Source: Gottfriedia sp049568075 (GTDB lineage: Bacteria > Bacillota > Bacilli > Bacillales > Bacillaceae_G). Taken from it: 64,000 nucleotides of DNA. Where the stretch lies: the NCBI GenBank assembly GCA_049568075.1, contig CP144911.1; one strand, 5' to 3'. The notes under the pieces were generated by a model. It worked only from the letters and a program-made list of their open reading frames with translations. It did no database searches and was not told the DNA's origin. Position 1 is the first letter of the stretch. Each line of letters opens with the position of its first letter. Below, piece by piece: positions 43,253 to 51,158 of this stretch. The translations under genes and the position numbers were made by a program.

Positions 43253-43774
43253 TTACAATTTAGCTAATACTTGATTTATATTTCTCCACTCATAAGTTAG
43301 TAATTTCAATTCAGTTCCAGAAAATGTAATCTTATCTGTTTTCAATAACTCAGCACCATAATATTCATAGAAAAAGCGCGTTTTATTGTCTTCTAAAACC
43401 TCTACGAATACCCGATTATAACCCCATTTTTGAAACTGAAGGAATAATTGTTTCATTAATTGCTTTCCTACTCCTTTACCTTGATATTCCTCAAGAAGAT
43501 AAATAGATGTTAAGTCACCAGAGTGATCGACTTGATTCCTCTCTCTTTTTCCACAATCTGCAAAACCTATAATTTCCCCGCCATCATTTTCAGCAACAAC
43601 TACATAATCCCCCTCTTTTGAAAGATTATGATTCCACAATTTTTCTCTTTGTTCATATGACAACTTCTCTAAAAACTCGTTAGGTATTATATTTCGATAA
43701 GTAGTTTTCCAACTATCAACATGAACTTTAGCAATGCCTTTCGCATCTGACATTGTAGCTTTCCTAATAATCAA
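43253..43774 (-). CDS. GNAT acetyltransferase
   Basis: 173 residues with GNAT motifs: IAKVHVDSWKTTYRNIIPNEFL at the N-terminus, LTSIYLLEEYQGKGVGKQLMKQLF near 100 (acetyl-CoA loop QGKGVG) and EVLEDNKTRFFYEYYGAELL. TTG 43774 is taken as start since GAGGTGG precedes it; a GTG three codons upstream is the alternative. Substrate unknown. Confidence 0.83.
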   Translation of the reverse strand: MIIRKATMSDAKGIAKVHVDSWKTTYRNIIPNEFLEKLSYEQREKLWNHNLSKEGDYVVVAENDGGEIIGFADCGKRERNQVDHSGDLTSIYLLEEYQGKGVGKQLMKQLFLQFQKWGYNRVFVEVLEDNKTRFFYEYYGAELLKTDKITFSGTELKLLTYEWRNINQVLAKL

Positions 43775-43926
43775 ATCTTCCACCTCGCACCACTCTTTTT
43801 AAAAATATATATACCTTCATAGTGATGAAAAGTCCTTCAATTTTTCTTGAGTTTTCCTTGTATTGACTTAAAAAGTAGTAATCTCTTAATTAAACTAGCT
43901 ACTTATAAGAGCATTTCGGGGATTTA

Positions 43927-43988
43927 ATTGTGGGGTTGCCATTTTTAATTGCGATTACTCTTTTTCATTTGCAATTCTCTATTTTTAA
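43927..43988. repeat. 20-base degenerate repeat, second locus
   Basis: Three units of the type ATTGCGATT...TTTTT start near 43927, 43948 and 43968 (period 20), matching those at 12895-13055. Confidence 0.5.
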
Positions 43989-43989
43989 C

Positions 43990-44018
43990 AAAAAAAAAGC
44001 ACCTCAACAGATGCTCTT
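43990..44018 (-). terminator. Terminator of the secreted protein gene
   Basis: Minus strand AGCATCT / AGGTGCT stem then a nine-T run. Confidence 0.75.
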
Positions 44019-44020
44019 TA

Positions 44021-44722
44021 CTACCTTTTCCGATTATACTTCTCAAAAGTAATCGTCTGAACCTCATATTTCTTTCCATTCCAATCATATAAAAGCTTCA
44101 AATTTCCAATTGCTCCTCCACCATCGGTTGAAATCATTACGACAGCATCGGCAACTAGTTTTTTCTTCTCCACCATATAGTCAACTGGTACGTGGGTATA
44201 TACACTATCGTCAGAAGACGTATCTTTAAACCCTAACGATTTCAAATTAACTTTATAAGTTTTTTGTTTAGTTGTTATCGTTACAATATCCCCTTTTTTC
44301 TCCATTTCCACAAGACGTTTAACGGCTTCAGGCACCGATTCAATTGGAACTTCCTTATATTCTTCGCTTTGGTCATCGTTAGTACTAATTTGCAATAAAT
44401 GAATCGGATCATTAAAATTATCCAATACGATCATAACTTCATTTTGTTTATCTTTATTTAAATCTTCACTAAACATTTTCGTACCATACTTCCCACTTTT
44501 CCATGTTGGGAAGTGATATAAAAAACCTTCATTTCCAATTTGAACATCAAAATTCCGGTATTCTTTCTGATCAATTCGGTCAGCGATTAAATAGATATTT
44601 TCCTGCCACACATCACTTGGAATCCCATTCATAACCACTCGTTCAGCTTGTCGTGCACTTACGGAAGAACAAGTAAAAAATGTAAAAGTACTGATTAAAA
44701 CACCGATTAAACGTCGGTTCAT
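44021..44722 (-). CDS. Secreted protein of unknown function
   Basis: 233 residues with a signal peptide (MNRRLIGVLISTFTFFTCSS, cleavage near VSA-RQ). The mature part contains FG-GAP-like acidic segments (SEDLNKDKQNEVMIVLDNFN) and a C-terminal VVMISTDGGGAIGNLKLLYDWNG, like beta-propeller or YpjP-type extracellular proteins. A Cys at position 18 is within the signal region but no clear lipobox is present. Function unknown. GGTGGTG precedes ATG 44722. Confidence 0.7.
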   Translation of the reverse strand: MNRRLIGVLISTFTFFTCSSVSARQAERVVMNGIPSDVWQENIYLIADRIDQKEYRNFDVQIGNEGFLYHFPTWKSGKYGTKMFSEDLNKDKQNEVMIVLDNFNDPIHLLQISTNDDQSEEYKEVPIESVPEAVKRLVEMEKKGDIVTITTKQKTYKVNLKSLGFKDTSSDDSVYTHVPVDYMVEKKKLVADAVVMISTDGGGAIGNLKLLYDWNGKKYEVQTITFEKYNRKR

Positions 44723-44806
44723 AAAAACACCACCTTTACCATTAAGTTGTCCTAATATGGAAAATATAACCTCTAGCTAAAGGATTTGCCTATTCACCTT
44801 CTCCAC

Positions 44807-44837
44807 AAAAAAAAGAGAGCTGCAAAAGGCAACTCCC
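44807..44837 (-). terminator. Probable terminator of the MFS gene at 44844
   Basis: Imperfect GGGAGTTGCC / GCAGCTCTC hairpin followed by eight Ts on the minus strand. Confidence 0.6.
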
Positions 44838-44843
44838 TGTAAC

Positions 44844-46121
44844 TTAAGAATTTATTCCAGCAGTCTGTCCCTGCTCCTGCACTATTTCTCCCTTCAATCT
44901 TCTTTCTAATGCAGGAGTAATTCGTACAAATATAAGAATACCAATTACACCTAAACTTGTTAAGAAGAAAGAGGTCGCGAAATTCGATAAGTATGCACTT
45001 AGAGAAACGGTTATCGAGCAGATAAACATCGCTAAATTAAATGTTAAACCTGCAACCGCCATATAGGAACTCCTTGTTTCGTCAGCTGGTAAGTTAGCCA
45101 TATAGTTTTGTTGAACCGGTACTCTTAATACTTCCGCAACTGTTGCGATGAACATTGCTATAAATAATAGCCAAATAGAGTTACTATATGAAATCACTGC
45201 ATATCCACCAACAAATGCAATACAACTCCATATTAACGTTTTTCGATCATCCAATTTCCCTACTATTTTAGAAGCGAAAAGTGCCATTACAACGACTAGT
45301 ATCGTATTTTCTGTACGTAGGAAACCATTCATCTCGATTCCACCAAATGTCCAGTTCAATAAATGTTGTGTGTGGAAATCATTCGCTAATCGAATACTTA
45401 TATAATTTGTTAATTGGAATTCCATTGAAAGTACTAGCAAACCTGCCAGTACATAAAGAATAAAGAGCTTATCTTGAAAAACGTCACGATAATTTGAAAT
45501 CATTTTTTGAGCATGATGAGCAATCGTCTTTGTTTCCGTCTTTTCAGTAACTAAACTTTCTTCAACAAAGAACGTAATTAAGACCCAAGTAACAAGTGAA
45601 GCAACTGATAGTGCTAATAATAGTTCAAATAAATATGATTTAAATAAAAATCCTCCTAGCATGCCACCAATCGCAATTGATAAATTGTTCGACCAGTACA
45701 TGATTGAGTACATAAGCTTTCGTTCCTCTGGCTTACTCACATCTATTAACATTGCCTGGTTAGCTGGCCCTGCTAGTCCCCAACAAATACTATTCAAAGT
45801 CATCATAAAGAATGTAATAAGAGGTGATGTAAACCAAGGTGAATTACAAAGCATCATCGTAATAAACGCAAGTAATCGAAGTGTTTCGGCAAATACAATC
45901 GCCTTTTTCCGACCAAACTGATCCGAAAAATATCCCCCAAAAAAGTTCATAATAATGCCTATAAATACATTTACAAGCAAAAGTAATCCTGCTTGTTTTA
46001 TCCCAAAATGCTTAGATAAATAAATCGCCATAAATGGAAAAATCATACTTCCAATTGACGAACTCAAGAACGATTCAAGTAATCGAATTTTAATATTTTT
46101 GTGAAACTTTAGTATCCCCAC
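44844..46121 (-). CDS. MFS transporter
   Basis: 425 residues, twelve membrane segments. MFS motif A is seen as GGYFSDQFGRKKAIVFAETLR around residues 62-80; the second half repeats as GKLDDRKTLIWS near 285. It resembles the YfiS/YttB-like efflux group. GTG 46121 is the start; GAGAGG lies about 11 bases upstream and inside the end of a 21-codon leader frame (46129-46194). Divergent from the ArsR-type regulator at 46596, which is the likely repressor. Substrate unknown. Confidence 0.83.
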   Translation of the reverse strand: MGILKFHKNIKIRLLESFLSSSIGSMIFPFMAIYLSKHFGIKQAGLLLLVNVFIGIIMNFFGGYFSDQFGRKKAIVFAETLRLLAFITMMLCNSPWFTSPLITFFMMTLNSICWGLAGPANQAMLIDVSKPEERKLMYSIMYWSNNLSIAIGGMLGGFLFKSYLFELLLALSVASLVTWVLITFFVEESLVTEKTETKTIAHHAQKMISNYRDVFQDKLFILYVLAGLLVLSMEFQLTNYISIRLANDFHTQHLLNWTFGGIEMNGFLRTENTILVVVMALFASKIVGKLDDRKTLIWSCIAFVGGYAVISYSNSIWLLFIAMFIATVAEVLRVPVQQNYMANLPADETRSSYMAVAGLTFNLAMFICSITVSLSAYLSNFATSFFLTSLGVIGILIFVRITPALERRLKGEIVQEQGQTAGINS

Positions 46122-46128
46122 GCTCTTT

Positions 46129-46194
46129 CTACCTCTCTTTATCTATTAAATCCCCTTCGTTTAAACTAGTGCCAAATAAATCCATTATTTGCAT
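46129..46194 (-). CDS. Possible 21-residue leader peptide of the MFS gene
   Basis: ATG 46194 is preceded by AAAGGGGGAATTTTC and opens a frame encoding MQIMDLFGTSLNEGDLIDKE plus Arg, ending with TAG at 46129-46131. Its stop is seven bases from the GTG of the MFS gene and its last codons hold the ribosome binding site for that gene. The layout fits translational coupling or attenuation of a transporter. No homologue known to me. Confidence 0.5.
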   Translation of the reverse strand: MQIMDLFGTSLNEGDLIDKER

Positions 46195-46595
46195 GAAAAT
46201 TCCCCCTTTTTAAACTTTTCACTTAATTAGGATAGCAGTTATTTCCGTTTATGCCAATAAGCAAACCTAATACTTTTTCCCTATATAAATGAGAAAAATT
46301 GGAATACCTAAAGCAAACCCATTTGACTTGTTTTAAAAAATTGTTTGAGTATCATTTTGTAATGCCTCAGTTCAGGTATGATGGCAGCCTCACTATTTTC
46401 ACTACATTTCTTTACTTTAGTGCCTTCGAAGTAAAATAGTAAGATTCCTGATCTTTCACATATAGTCCAACAAAATTTCGTATCTAATTTAGTAAAAAAT
46501 AACTAAATTTACGTATTGTGAATACTACTTATTGAAAAGAAGTTGCAATTAGACTATCATCTAATTAGATAGGCATAAAAGTAGGTGTATATTAA
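46195..46595. other. Intergenic region between divergent MFS and ArsR-type genes
   Basis: Four hundred bases with two related motifs, ATCTAATTAGAT (46559-46570, perfect palindrome) and ATCTAATTTAGT (46482-46493), which may be operators of the ArsR-type protein, plus an imperfect inverted repeat CACTATTTT / AAAATAGT at 46390-46440. No clear promoter pair. Confidence 0.4.
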
Positions 46596-47174
46596 GTGCA
46601 ATTAAGTAAAATTGTAGATTTTCATAAAGCTTTAGGTGATCTTACTCGTGTACGCATTATTGCTTTACTTCAGCAAGGTCATTTAAGTGGACAAGAAATT
46701 GCCAGTAAATTAAGTCTTAAACCCCCAACAATTACCCATCATATGTCAAAGCTTAGAGAGGTTGGTCTGATTAAAGAGCGCCGAGATAAAAATACAATCT
46801 ATTTCTCTCTAAATACAAAAATTTTAGAAATGAATGCAAAAGCAATTTTTACAGTGGGAACAGGAGGAGATTCCAATATGGAAATGTCAGTTACTGATAG
46901 TGAACGTTCAAGCATTATCAATAATTTCTTTACTAAGGAAGGCAAACTTAAAATTTATCCTGCTCAGCGAAAGAAAAAGCTTGTAGTTTTAGAGCATATG
47001 ATTAAAGGCTTAGAATTTGGTAGAGTTTATCAAGAAAAAGAAATCAATGAATATTTGAAGGAATTTCATGAAGATTACGCTACTTTGAGACGAGAGCTCA
47101 TTATGTGTCAATACATGTATCGCGAAAATAATCAGTATGAATTAAATCCAGTTGAATTATGGTGGTTAAAATAA
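46596..47174 (+). CDS. ArsR-type regulator with DUF2087 domain
   Basis: 192 residues. Winged helix at about 8-80 (FHKALGDLTRVRIIALLQQG, KPPTITHHMSKLREVGLIKE) without the ArsR/SmtB metal-binding Cys-Val-Cys, then a C-terminal DUF2087 domain (KLKIYPAQRKKKLVVLEHMI, YREN..YELNP). GTG 46596 is the start, with AGGTGTAT upstream. Divergent from the MFS gene, a frequent regulator/transporter pairing. Confidence 0.87.
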   Translation: MQLSKIVDFHKALGDLTRVRIIALLQQGHLSGQEIASKLSLKPPTITHHMSKLREVGLIKERRDKNTIYFSLNTKILEMNAKAIFTVGTGGDSNMEMSVTDSERSSIINNFFTKEGKLKIYPAQRKKKLVVLEHMIKGLEFGRVYQEKEINEYLKEFHEDYATLRRELIMCQYMYRENNQYELNPVELWWLK

Positions 47175-47241
47175 TTGGGTAAAAAAGAAGAGAAAAACTA
47201 GCATTTAAGTAAAATAAAATCTATTGACAGAATCTAAAAAA

Positions 47242-47274
47242 AGAAAAAGAGATACTTTAAAATATCTCTTTTTC
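47242..47274. terminator. Bidirectional terminator
   Basis: AGAAAAAGAGATA / TATCTCTTTTTCT stem between convergent genes. Confidence 0.85.
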
Positions 47275-47281
47275 TAACTAA

Positions 47282-48151
47282 TTATTTACTTGGATTTGTA
47301 GAAATATATTTCTTAACTACTTCCATAACATACCCCTGACAAGCATCAGCTGTAGTTGGATCATATTTACCGCCATTTGTTTTATTGTTTGATAATACGC
47401 GAATTCCTAAGAAAGCTACATTATATGCTTGAGAGATTTGAGCTGCAGCTGCACCTTCCATTTCTTCTACTGAAGTTCCGTATTTAGTATGGAACCATTT
47501 AATGCGATCAACTTCATTGTTCCAAACGTCTGCAGATCCGATTGTACCTTCTACAACCTTACCTTTAGTGTATTTGTTTTTCACAGCATTTGCAGCTGCT
47601 AATAAATCTTTATTACCTTCGTAAAAACGTGGTTTTTCAGCATTTGGATCTTCACCTGCACTACCTTCTGAAGCCATTAAGTCCATTGGTTTCCATTGAG
47701 TTGCATCAATTCCTTGGTTTTCGTCCTTCGTTTCTGTTTTTAAAGAACCAATATTAGTTGTATTTTTACCTAATACGATATCAAAAACATTTAAATTTGG
47801 ATCATGACCACCAGATGTCCCTTGGTTAATAATTGCGATCGGTTTATATTTTTCAATTGCAATCGCTGTAGCAGCAGCAGTGTTTTCCATACCTTTACCT
47901 GTTTTTGCTACAATAACTGGATAATTATCTAAAGTACCTTTGTAAAATACGAAACTACCTGATTTTTCAATTTTTACATTTTTTAGCTGACTTGCAAACT
48001 TTTCAGCCTCAATTGGCATTGGCCCCTCAATAATAATTGGTTTTAGATGTTTAGTTTTTGCTTCTGCAGTGTTCGATTTAAAGTTATAACCTACAGATAT
48101 TGAGATTAATAATGCCGAAATGATACCTAATAAACCGTATTTTTTTAACAA
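47282..48151 (-). CDS. Secreted purine nucleosidase-like protein (MTAN/PNP fold)
   Basis: 289 residues. TTG 48151 is chosen because AAGGGGG precedes it by eight bases; the open frame runs another 53 codons back through the riboswitch and is not coding. A signal peptide (about 1-30, ending near NTAEAK) marks it as exported. The rest has the nucleoside phosphorylase/MTA-SAH nucleosidase fold: GTSGGHDPNLNVFDIVLG and the ribose-binding EEMEGAAAAQ (Glu232). The residue 23 positions later, where MTA nucleosidase has its catalytic Asp, is Asn255 (RVLSNN). With the guanine riboswitch upstream, a 6-oxopurine nucleoside is the likelier substrate. Confidence 0.85.
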   Translation of the reverse strand: MLKKYGLLGIISALLISISVGYNFKSNTAEAKTKHLKPIIIEGPMPIEAEKFASQLKNVKIEKSGSFVFYKGTLDNYPVIVAKTGKGMENTAAATAIAIEKYKPIAIINQGTSGGHDPNLNVFDIVLGKNTTNIGSLKTETKDENQGIDATQWKPMDLMASEGSAGEDPNAEKPRFYEGNKDLLAAANAVKNKYTKGKVVEGTIGSADVWNNEVDRIKWFHTKYGTSVEEMEGAAAAQISQAYNVAFLGIRVLSNNKTNGGKYDPTTADACQGYVMEVVKKYISTNPSK

Positions 48152-48194
48152 TGTCTTTTCCCCCTTGATGATGATCACACTCGATGTTTTAGTC

Positions 48195-48393
48195 AAAAAA
48201 AATGGTCTAGAAAAAGTAGAACAATCTCTACCTTCTAGACCTACGAAAGTTAAAGTATCGATCAGCAATAAATGCCAATCATCATTATTGGTTACAAAAA
48301 ACGAAACCAAGTATACTTTAACCCGTAGTCTAGTTCTTTCATTGGGAACCAGGTAGAAACGCTCAGACCATATTACTGAGCATATACGAGTAA
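48195..48393 (-). promoter_or_regulatory. Purine riboswitch, guanine class, with terminator
   Basis: Aptamer at 48320-48393: P1 ACTCGTA / TACGGGT, P2 GCTCAG / CTGAGC, J2/3 GTTTCTACC, P3 CTGGTTC / GAACTAG and J3/1 with AGACTAC, where the discriminating base is C (guanine class; adenine riboswitches have U). A terminator (GGTCTAGAA / TTCTAGACC plus eight Ts) at 48195-48243 forms the off state. Between them, GTTAAAGTAT and ATACTTTAAC can pair as the alternative structure. Confidence 0.93.
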
Positions 48394-48416
48394 TGTTTAT
48401 GAATGATTACACTGCT

Positions 48417-48445
48417 AATATATCAAACTCGAAATATATTTTCAA
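48417..48445 (-). promoter_or_regulatory. Promoter of the riboswitch transcript
   Basis: TTGAAA (48440-48445) and TATATT (48417-48422) on the minus strand with a 17-base spacer. Confidence 0.6.
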
Positions 48446-48575
48446 TACAAAACATGAACTTTTTTAAAGAAATGTATAATAATGTTCGTATTTTACAGAA
48501 TATATTAGATTCAACTTGTGTAAAACAATGTTTTCGTTATCTTTTTCTAAAAAAACTGAAATAAAATTTCAATTT

Positions 48576-49538
48576 TTAGAATTCGAATTTTATTGGTCTT
48601 AAAAATAATTCCTCTAAAGTGTCTTTCGCATTTTTATGTTCATAAATAATTTCAAACAATGCGTTACAAATCGGTAGTTCAACATCATACTGATCAGAAA
48701 GTTCCTTTAAAGCCTTAATTGTAGAAACCCCTTCTGCTAATTTATCAAAAGGTTTTTCTTCAACAAATGCCTGTCCATACTTTCTATTATGACTATGCAT
48801 TGAAAAGAGTGTTGCCTCGTAGTCTCCTAAATGACTTAAACCGTAAATTGTTAAATCATTTCCACCCATTGCTCTTATTAAACGAGAAATTTCTCTTGTG
48901 CCTCTGGCCATCAGTGAGCCTTTTAAACTACTATATTTCAATCCATCCAGCATTCCTGCAGCTATTCCCATGACATTTTTTGTTGCAGCTCCAATTTCAT
49001 TACCAATTAAATCTTGTCCGTAATAAAGTCGTATTAACTCGCTGTTAAAGGCTTTAGCAATCTGCTTTGTTACTTCAATATTCTCCGAACCAATAACCAT
49101 GCAATTTGGTATATTTCTTACAAAATCCTGTACATGGCCAGGTCCTACCCAAACCGCTACATTGCTATATTTCCCAACCTCTTCATAAAAGACTTGTGTA
49201 AGCCTTTTTCCAGTAGTAGATTCTATGCCCTTCATACAGAGGATAAAAGTTTTACCTTGTATTCCATTATATTGACTTAAGCGGTTTGCAAATGTTCTTA
49301 GCTCTTGGGCACTAATTGATATAATAATGACTTCTGCAAATGATAATGCACCTTCTAAAGAGCTCGTTAACTCAATTTCATCTGGTAGGCTTAAATAGTC
49401 ATTTTTTCTTGTCTGATTTAAGCCTATGAAATTTCTTGAGCTTTCTCTTCCCCATAAAAATACATCGTGGCCAACTCGATTAGCGTACCAAGCTAAAAAA
49501 GTTCCCCATCTACCGCAGCCTAAAACAGATACATTCAT
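48576..49538 (-). CDS. Glycerol-3-phosphate dehydrogenase-like protein (GpsA paralogue)
   Basis: 320 residues. NAD(P)-binding motif VLGCGRWGTFLAWYANRVGH at the N-terminus, WVGPGHVQDFVRNIPNCMVI around 140, and the active-site region GNEIGAATKNVMGIAAGMLDGL with the catalytic Lys near 195. In the usual GpsA the first loop is GxGxWG and the second segment is GPSxA; here it reads GPGHV, so substrate recognition may differ. ATG 49538 has AAGGAAG upstream. Probably a second copy beside the normal gpsA, role uncertain. Confidence 0.83.
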   Translation of the reverse strand: MNVSVLGCGRWGTFLAWYANRVGHDVFLWGRESSRNFIGLNQTRKNDYLSLPDEIELTSSLEGALSFAEVIIISISAQELRTFANRLSQYNGIQGKTFILCMKGIESTTGKRLTQVFYEEVGKYSNVAVWVGPGHVQDFVRNIPNCMVIGSENIEVTKQIAKAFNSELIRLYYGQDLIGNEIGAATKNVMGIAAGMLDGLKYSSLKGSLMARGTREISRLIRAMGGNDLTIYGLSHLGDYEATLFSMHSHNRKYGQAFVEEKPFDKLAEGVSTIKALKELSDQYDVELPICNALFEIIYEHKNAKDTLEELFLRPIKFEF

Positions 49539-49584
49539 ACATTGCTCTTCCTTCCAAAATTTATTATCGAGTAACTGGACTAAA

Positions 49585-49633
49585 CAAAAAAACAAACAAG
49601 AAGTCTAATTAGTTAACTATTAGACTTCTTCAG
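49585..49633 (-). terminator. Probable terminator downstream of fabH and the repeat array
   Basis: AGAAGTCTAAT / ATTAGACTTCT stem followed on the minus strand by TTGTTTGTTTTTTTG. Confidence 0.75.
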
Positions 49634-49695
49634 ATTGTTGAAAAATTAGTTTGTCAATTGGTCTCTTAATAACTCGGTTGTTACTACAGCCTTTT

Positions 49696-50012
49696 ATGAG
49701 GAACCTTTTCTCTTCTTTTTGCCTTTTTACTTCCTCATGAACCTCTCATGAGGAACTAACTTTCTTCATCTTGCTGTTTTACTTCCTCATGAACCCCTCA
49801 TGAGGAACCTTATTTCTTCTTTTTGCTGTTTTACTTCCTCATGAACCTCTCATGAGGAACCTTTTTCTTCTTTTTGCCTTTTTACTTCCTCATGAACCTC
49901 TCATGAGGAACCTTTTTCTTCTTTATGAATTTTTACTTACTCATAACCCCCTCATGAGGAACCATTTTGCTTCTTTTTGCTGTTTTTACCCCCTCATGAG
50001 GAACCTATTGCT
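49696..50012. repeat. Tandem 51-52 base repeat with an inner dyad
   Basis: Units start at 49696, 49748, 49800, 49852, 49903, 49954 (shortened to 42 bases) and 49996 (partial). Each begins ATGAGGAACC, has a T-rich middle (CTTCTTTTTGC) and ends in TTCCTCATGAACCTCTC. At each unit border TTCCTCATGA and TCATGAGGAA form a perfect 10-base stem with a five-base loop. The array lies between the stop of fabH and the gpsA paralogue. Any open frame over it only reflects the repeat. Confidence 0.85.
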
Positions 50013-50015
50013 ATT

Positions 50016-50999
50016 TTACAAAGTCCAATTAATTAGTAATCCTGCATGAGTTAATCCACCACCAAATCCATACAGTAAAACCTTGTCTCCATATTTAAGT
50101 TTTCCTTCTTTTACTCCCTTAACTAAAGATAATGGGATCGTGGCTGATGATGTATTTCCGCAATCTACTAGGCTATATAATGTTTTTTCGATTGGAAATT
50201 CGCTTCTTTCGCAGATTGATTCAATCATTCTTAAATTTGCACTATGTGGAACAAACCAATCGACTTCATTTAATAAAGTGGATCCATTGTTTAGTACAGC
50301 TTGCATTCCTTTTGGTACTGTGGTAACTGCCCATTTGTATACTTCGCGTCCATTTTGAATGATATTATTGTTATTTATTATTTCTTCACCGAACATTTGA
50401 TTTGATAAATTTGAACAATATAAATGTTTCCCTTTTTCTCCTTCTGATCCAAGATAAGAGGAAATGAAGCTAGGGTGTTCTTCATCATACTCCACTAAAG
50501 CTGCACCAGCGCCATCACCAAATAAAATGCAAGTAGTGCGATCTTCATAATCGGTTATTTTAGATAAAGTTTCTGCCCCAACTACTAGAATTTTTCGATT
50601 TAATCCTGATGTAATTAATCCATTTGCCATATACAAACCGTAAGTAAAACCTGCGCAAGCAGTATTTAAATCAAATGCCCCAGCATTTTTTATGCCTAGC
50701 TTTGCTTGGATAATGGAAGCAACACTCGGCGTTTTGAAGTCTGGCGTTAACGTACAAACGATAATCATATCAACATCTTCAACAGACTTATTGTATTTTT
50801 CCATCAAGTCTTTTATTGCCTTAAAGCTTAAGTCGCTTGTATATTCATTTCCATTTGCAATTCTTCTCTCTTTTATACCTGTTCGCTTTACAATCCATTC
50901 GTCATTAGTTTCAACTATTTTTTCTAAATCCTTATTTGTTAATACTTTTTCTGGTACATATGAACCTATTGCAGTGATACGTGCTTTCGAATTTTGCAT
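50016..50999 (-). CDS. fabH: 3-oxoacyl-ACP synthase III (FabH, FabHB-like)
   Basis: 327 residues; starts fatty acid synthesis by condensing acyl-CoA with malonyl-ACP. The catalytic triad is visible: Cys115 in LNTACAGFTYGLY, His in VPHSANLRMIESI and Asn in VDCGNTSSATIPL. Length and sequence fit the second Bacillus isoform (YhfB/FabHB). ATG 50999 lies behind GAGGTGACC. A FapR box overlaps the promoter (51055-51071), so it belongs to the malonyl-CoA-sensing lipid regulon. No other fab genes adjoin. Confidence 0.93.
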   Translation of the reverse strand: MQNSKARITAIGSYVPEKVLTNKDLEKIVETNDEWIVKRTGIKERRIANGNEYTSDLSFKAIKDLMEKYNKSVEDVDMIIVCTLTPDFKTPSVASIIQAKLGIKNAGAFDLNTACAGFTYGLYMANGLITSGLNRKILVVGAETLSKITDYEDRTTCILFGDGAGAALVEYDEEHPSFISSYLGSEGEKGKHLYCSNLSNQMFGEEIINNNNIIQNGREVYKWAVTTVPKGMQAVLNNGSTLLNEVDWFVPHSANLRMIESICERSEFPIEKTLYSLVDCGNTSSATIPLSLVKGVKEGKLKYGDKVLLYGFGGGLTHAGLLINWTL

Positions 51000-51038
51000 T
51001 ATGGTCACCTCAGTCATATTTTTTAATATCTTTCCAAT

Positions 51039-51071
51039 ATTATATCACCAGATATTAATACTAGGTACTAA
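51039..51071 (-). promoter_or_regulatory. FapR operator and overlapping promoter of fabH
   Basis: Minus strand TTAGTACCTAGTATTAA at 51055-51071 matches the 17-base FapR palindrome (TTAGTACCTNNTACTAA) with one or two changes. TATAAT at 51039-51044 is placed so that its -35 lies inside the operator, giving direct repression. Confidence 0.8.
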
Positions 51072-51120
51072 TTTTATTTTAAAATTTTTTCATTCTTTTA
51101 ATTTATGGGGGATTAAATTA

Positions 51121-51148
51121 AATAAAGTTGCTAAAACAGCAACTTTAC
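51121..51148 (-). terminator. Terminator of the GNAT gene at 51159
   Basis: AAAGTTGC / GCAACTTT stem followed by TATTTAATTT on the minus strand. Confidence 0.65.
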
Positions 51149-51158
51149 TAAAAAAATA

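Noticed and set aside
46596..47174. Metal sensing by the ArsR-type protein
   Set aside because: The Cys-Val-Cys metal motif of ArsR/SmtB is missing, and the DUF2087 domain suggests another signal.
48152..48310. 53-codon N-terminal extension of the nucleosidase
   Set aside because: It reads through the riboswitch terminator and part of the aptamer; the TTG at 48151 has the ribosome binding site and the signal peptide.
49696..50012. CRISPR-like regular array
   Set aside because: The segments between the dyads are nearly identical to one another and no cas genes are near; it is a simple tandem repeat.
49852..50049. 65-codon frame on the plus strand
   Set aside because: It is only the 52-base repeat read in frame (MRNLFLL repeated), without a ribosome binding site.
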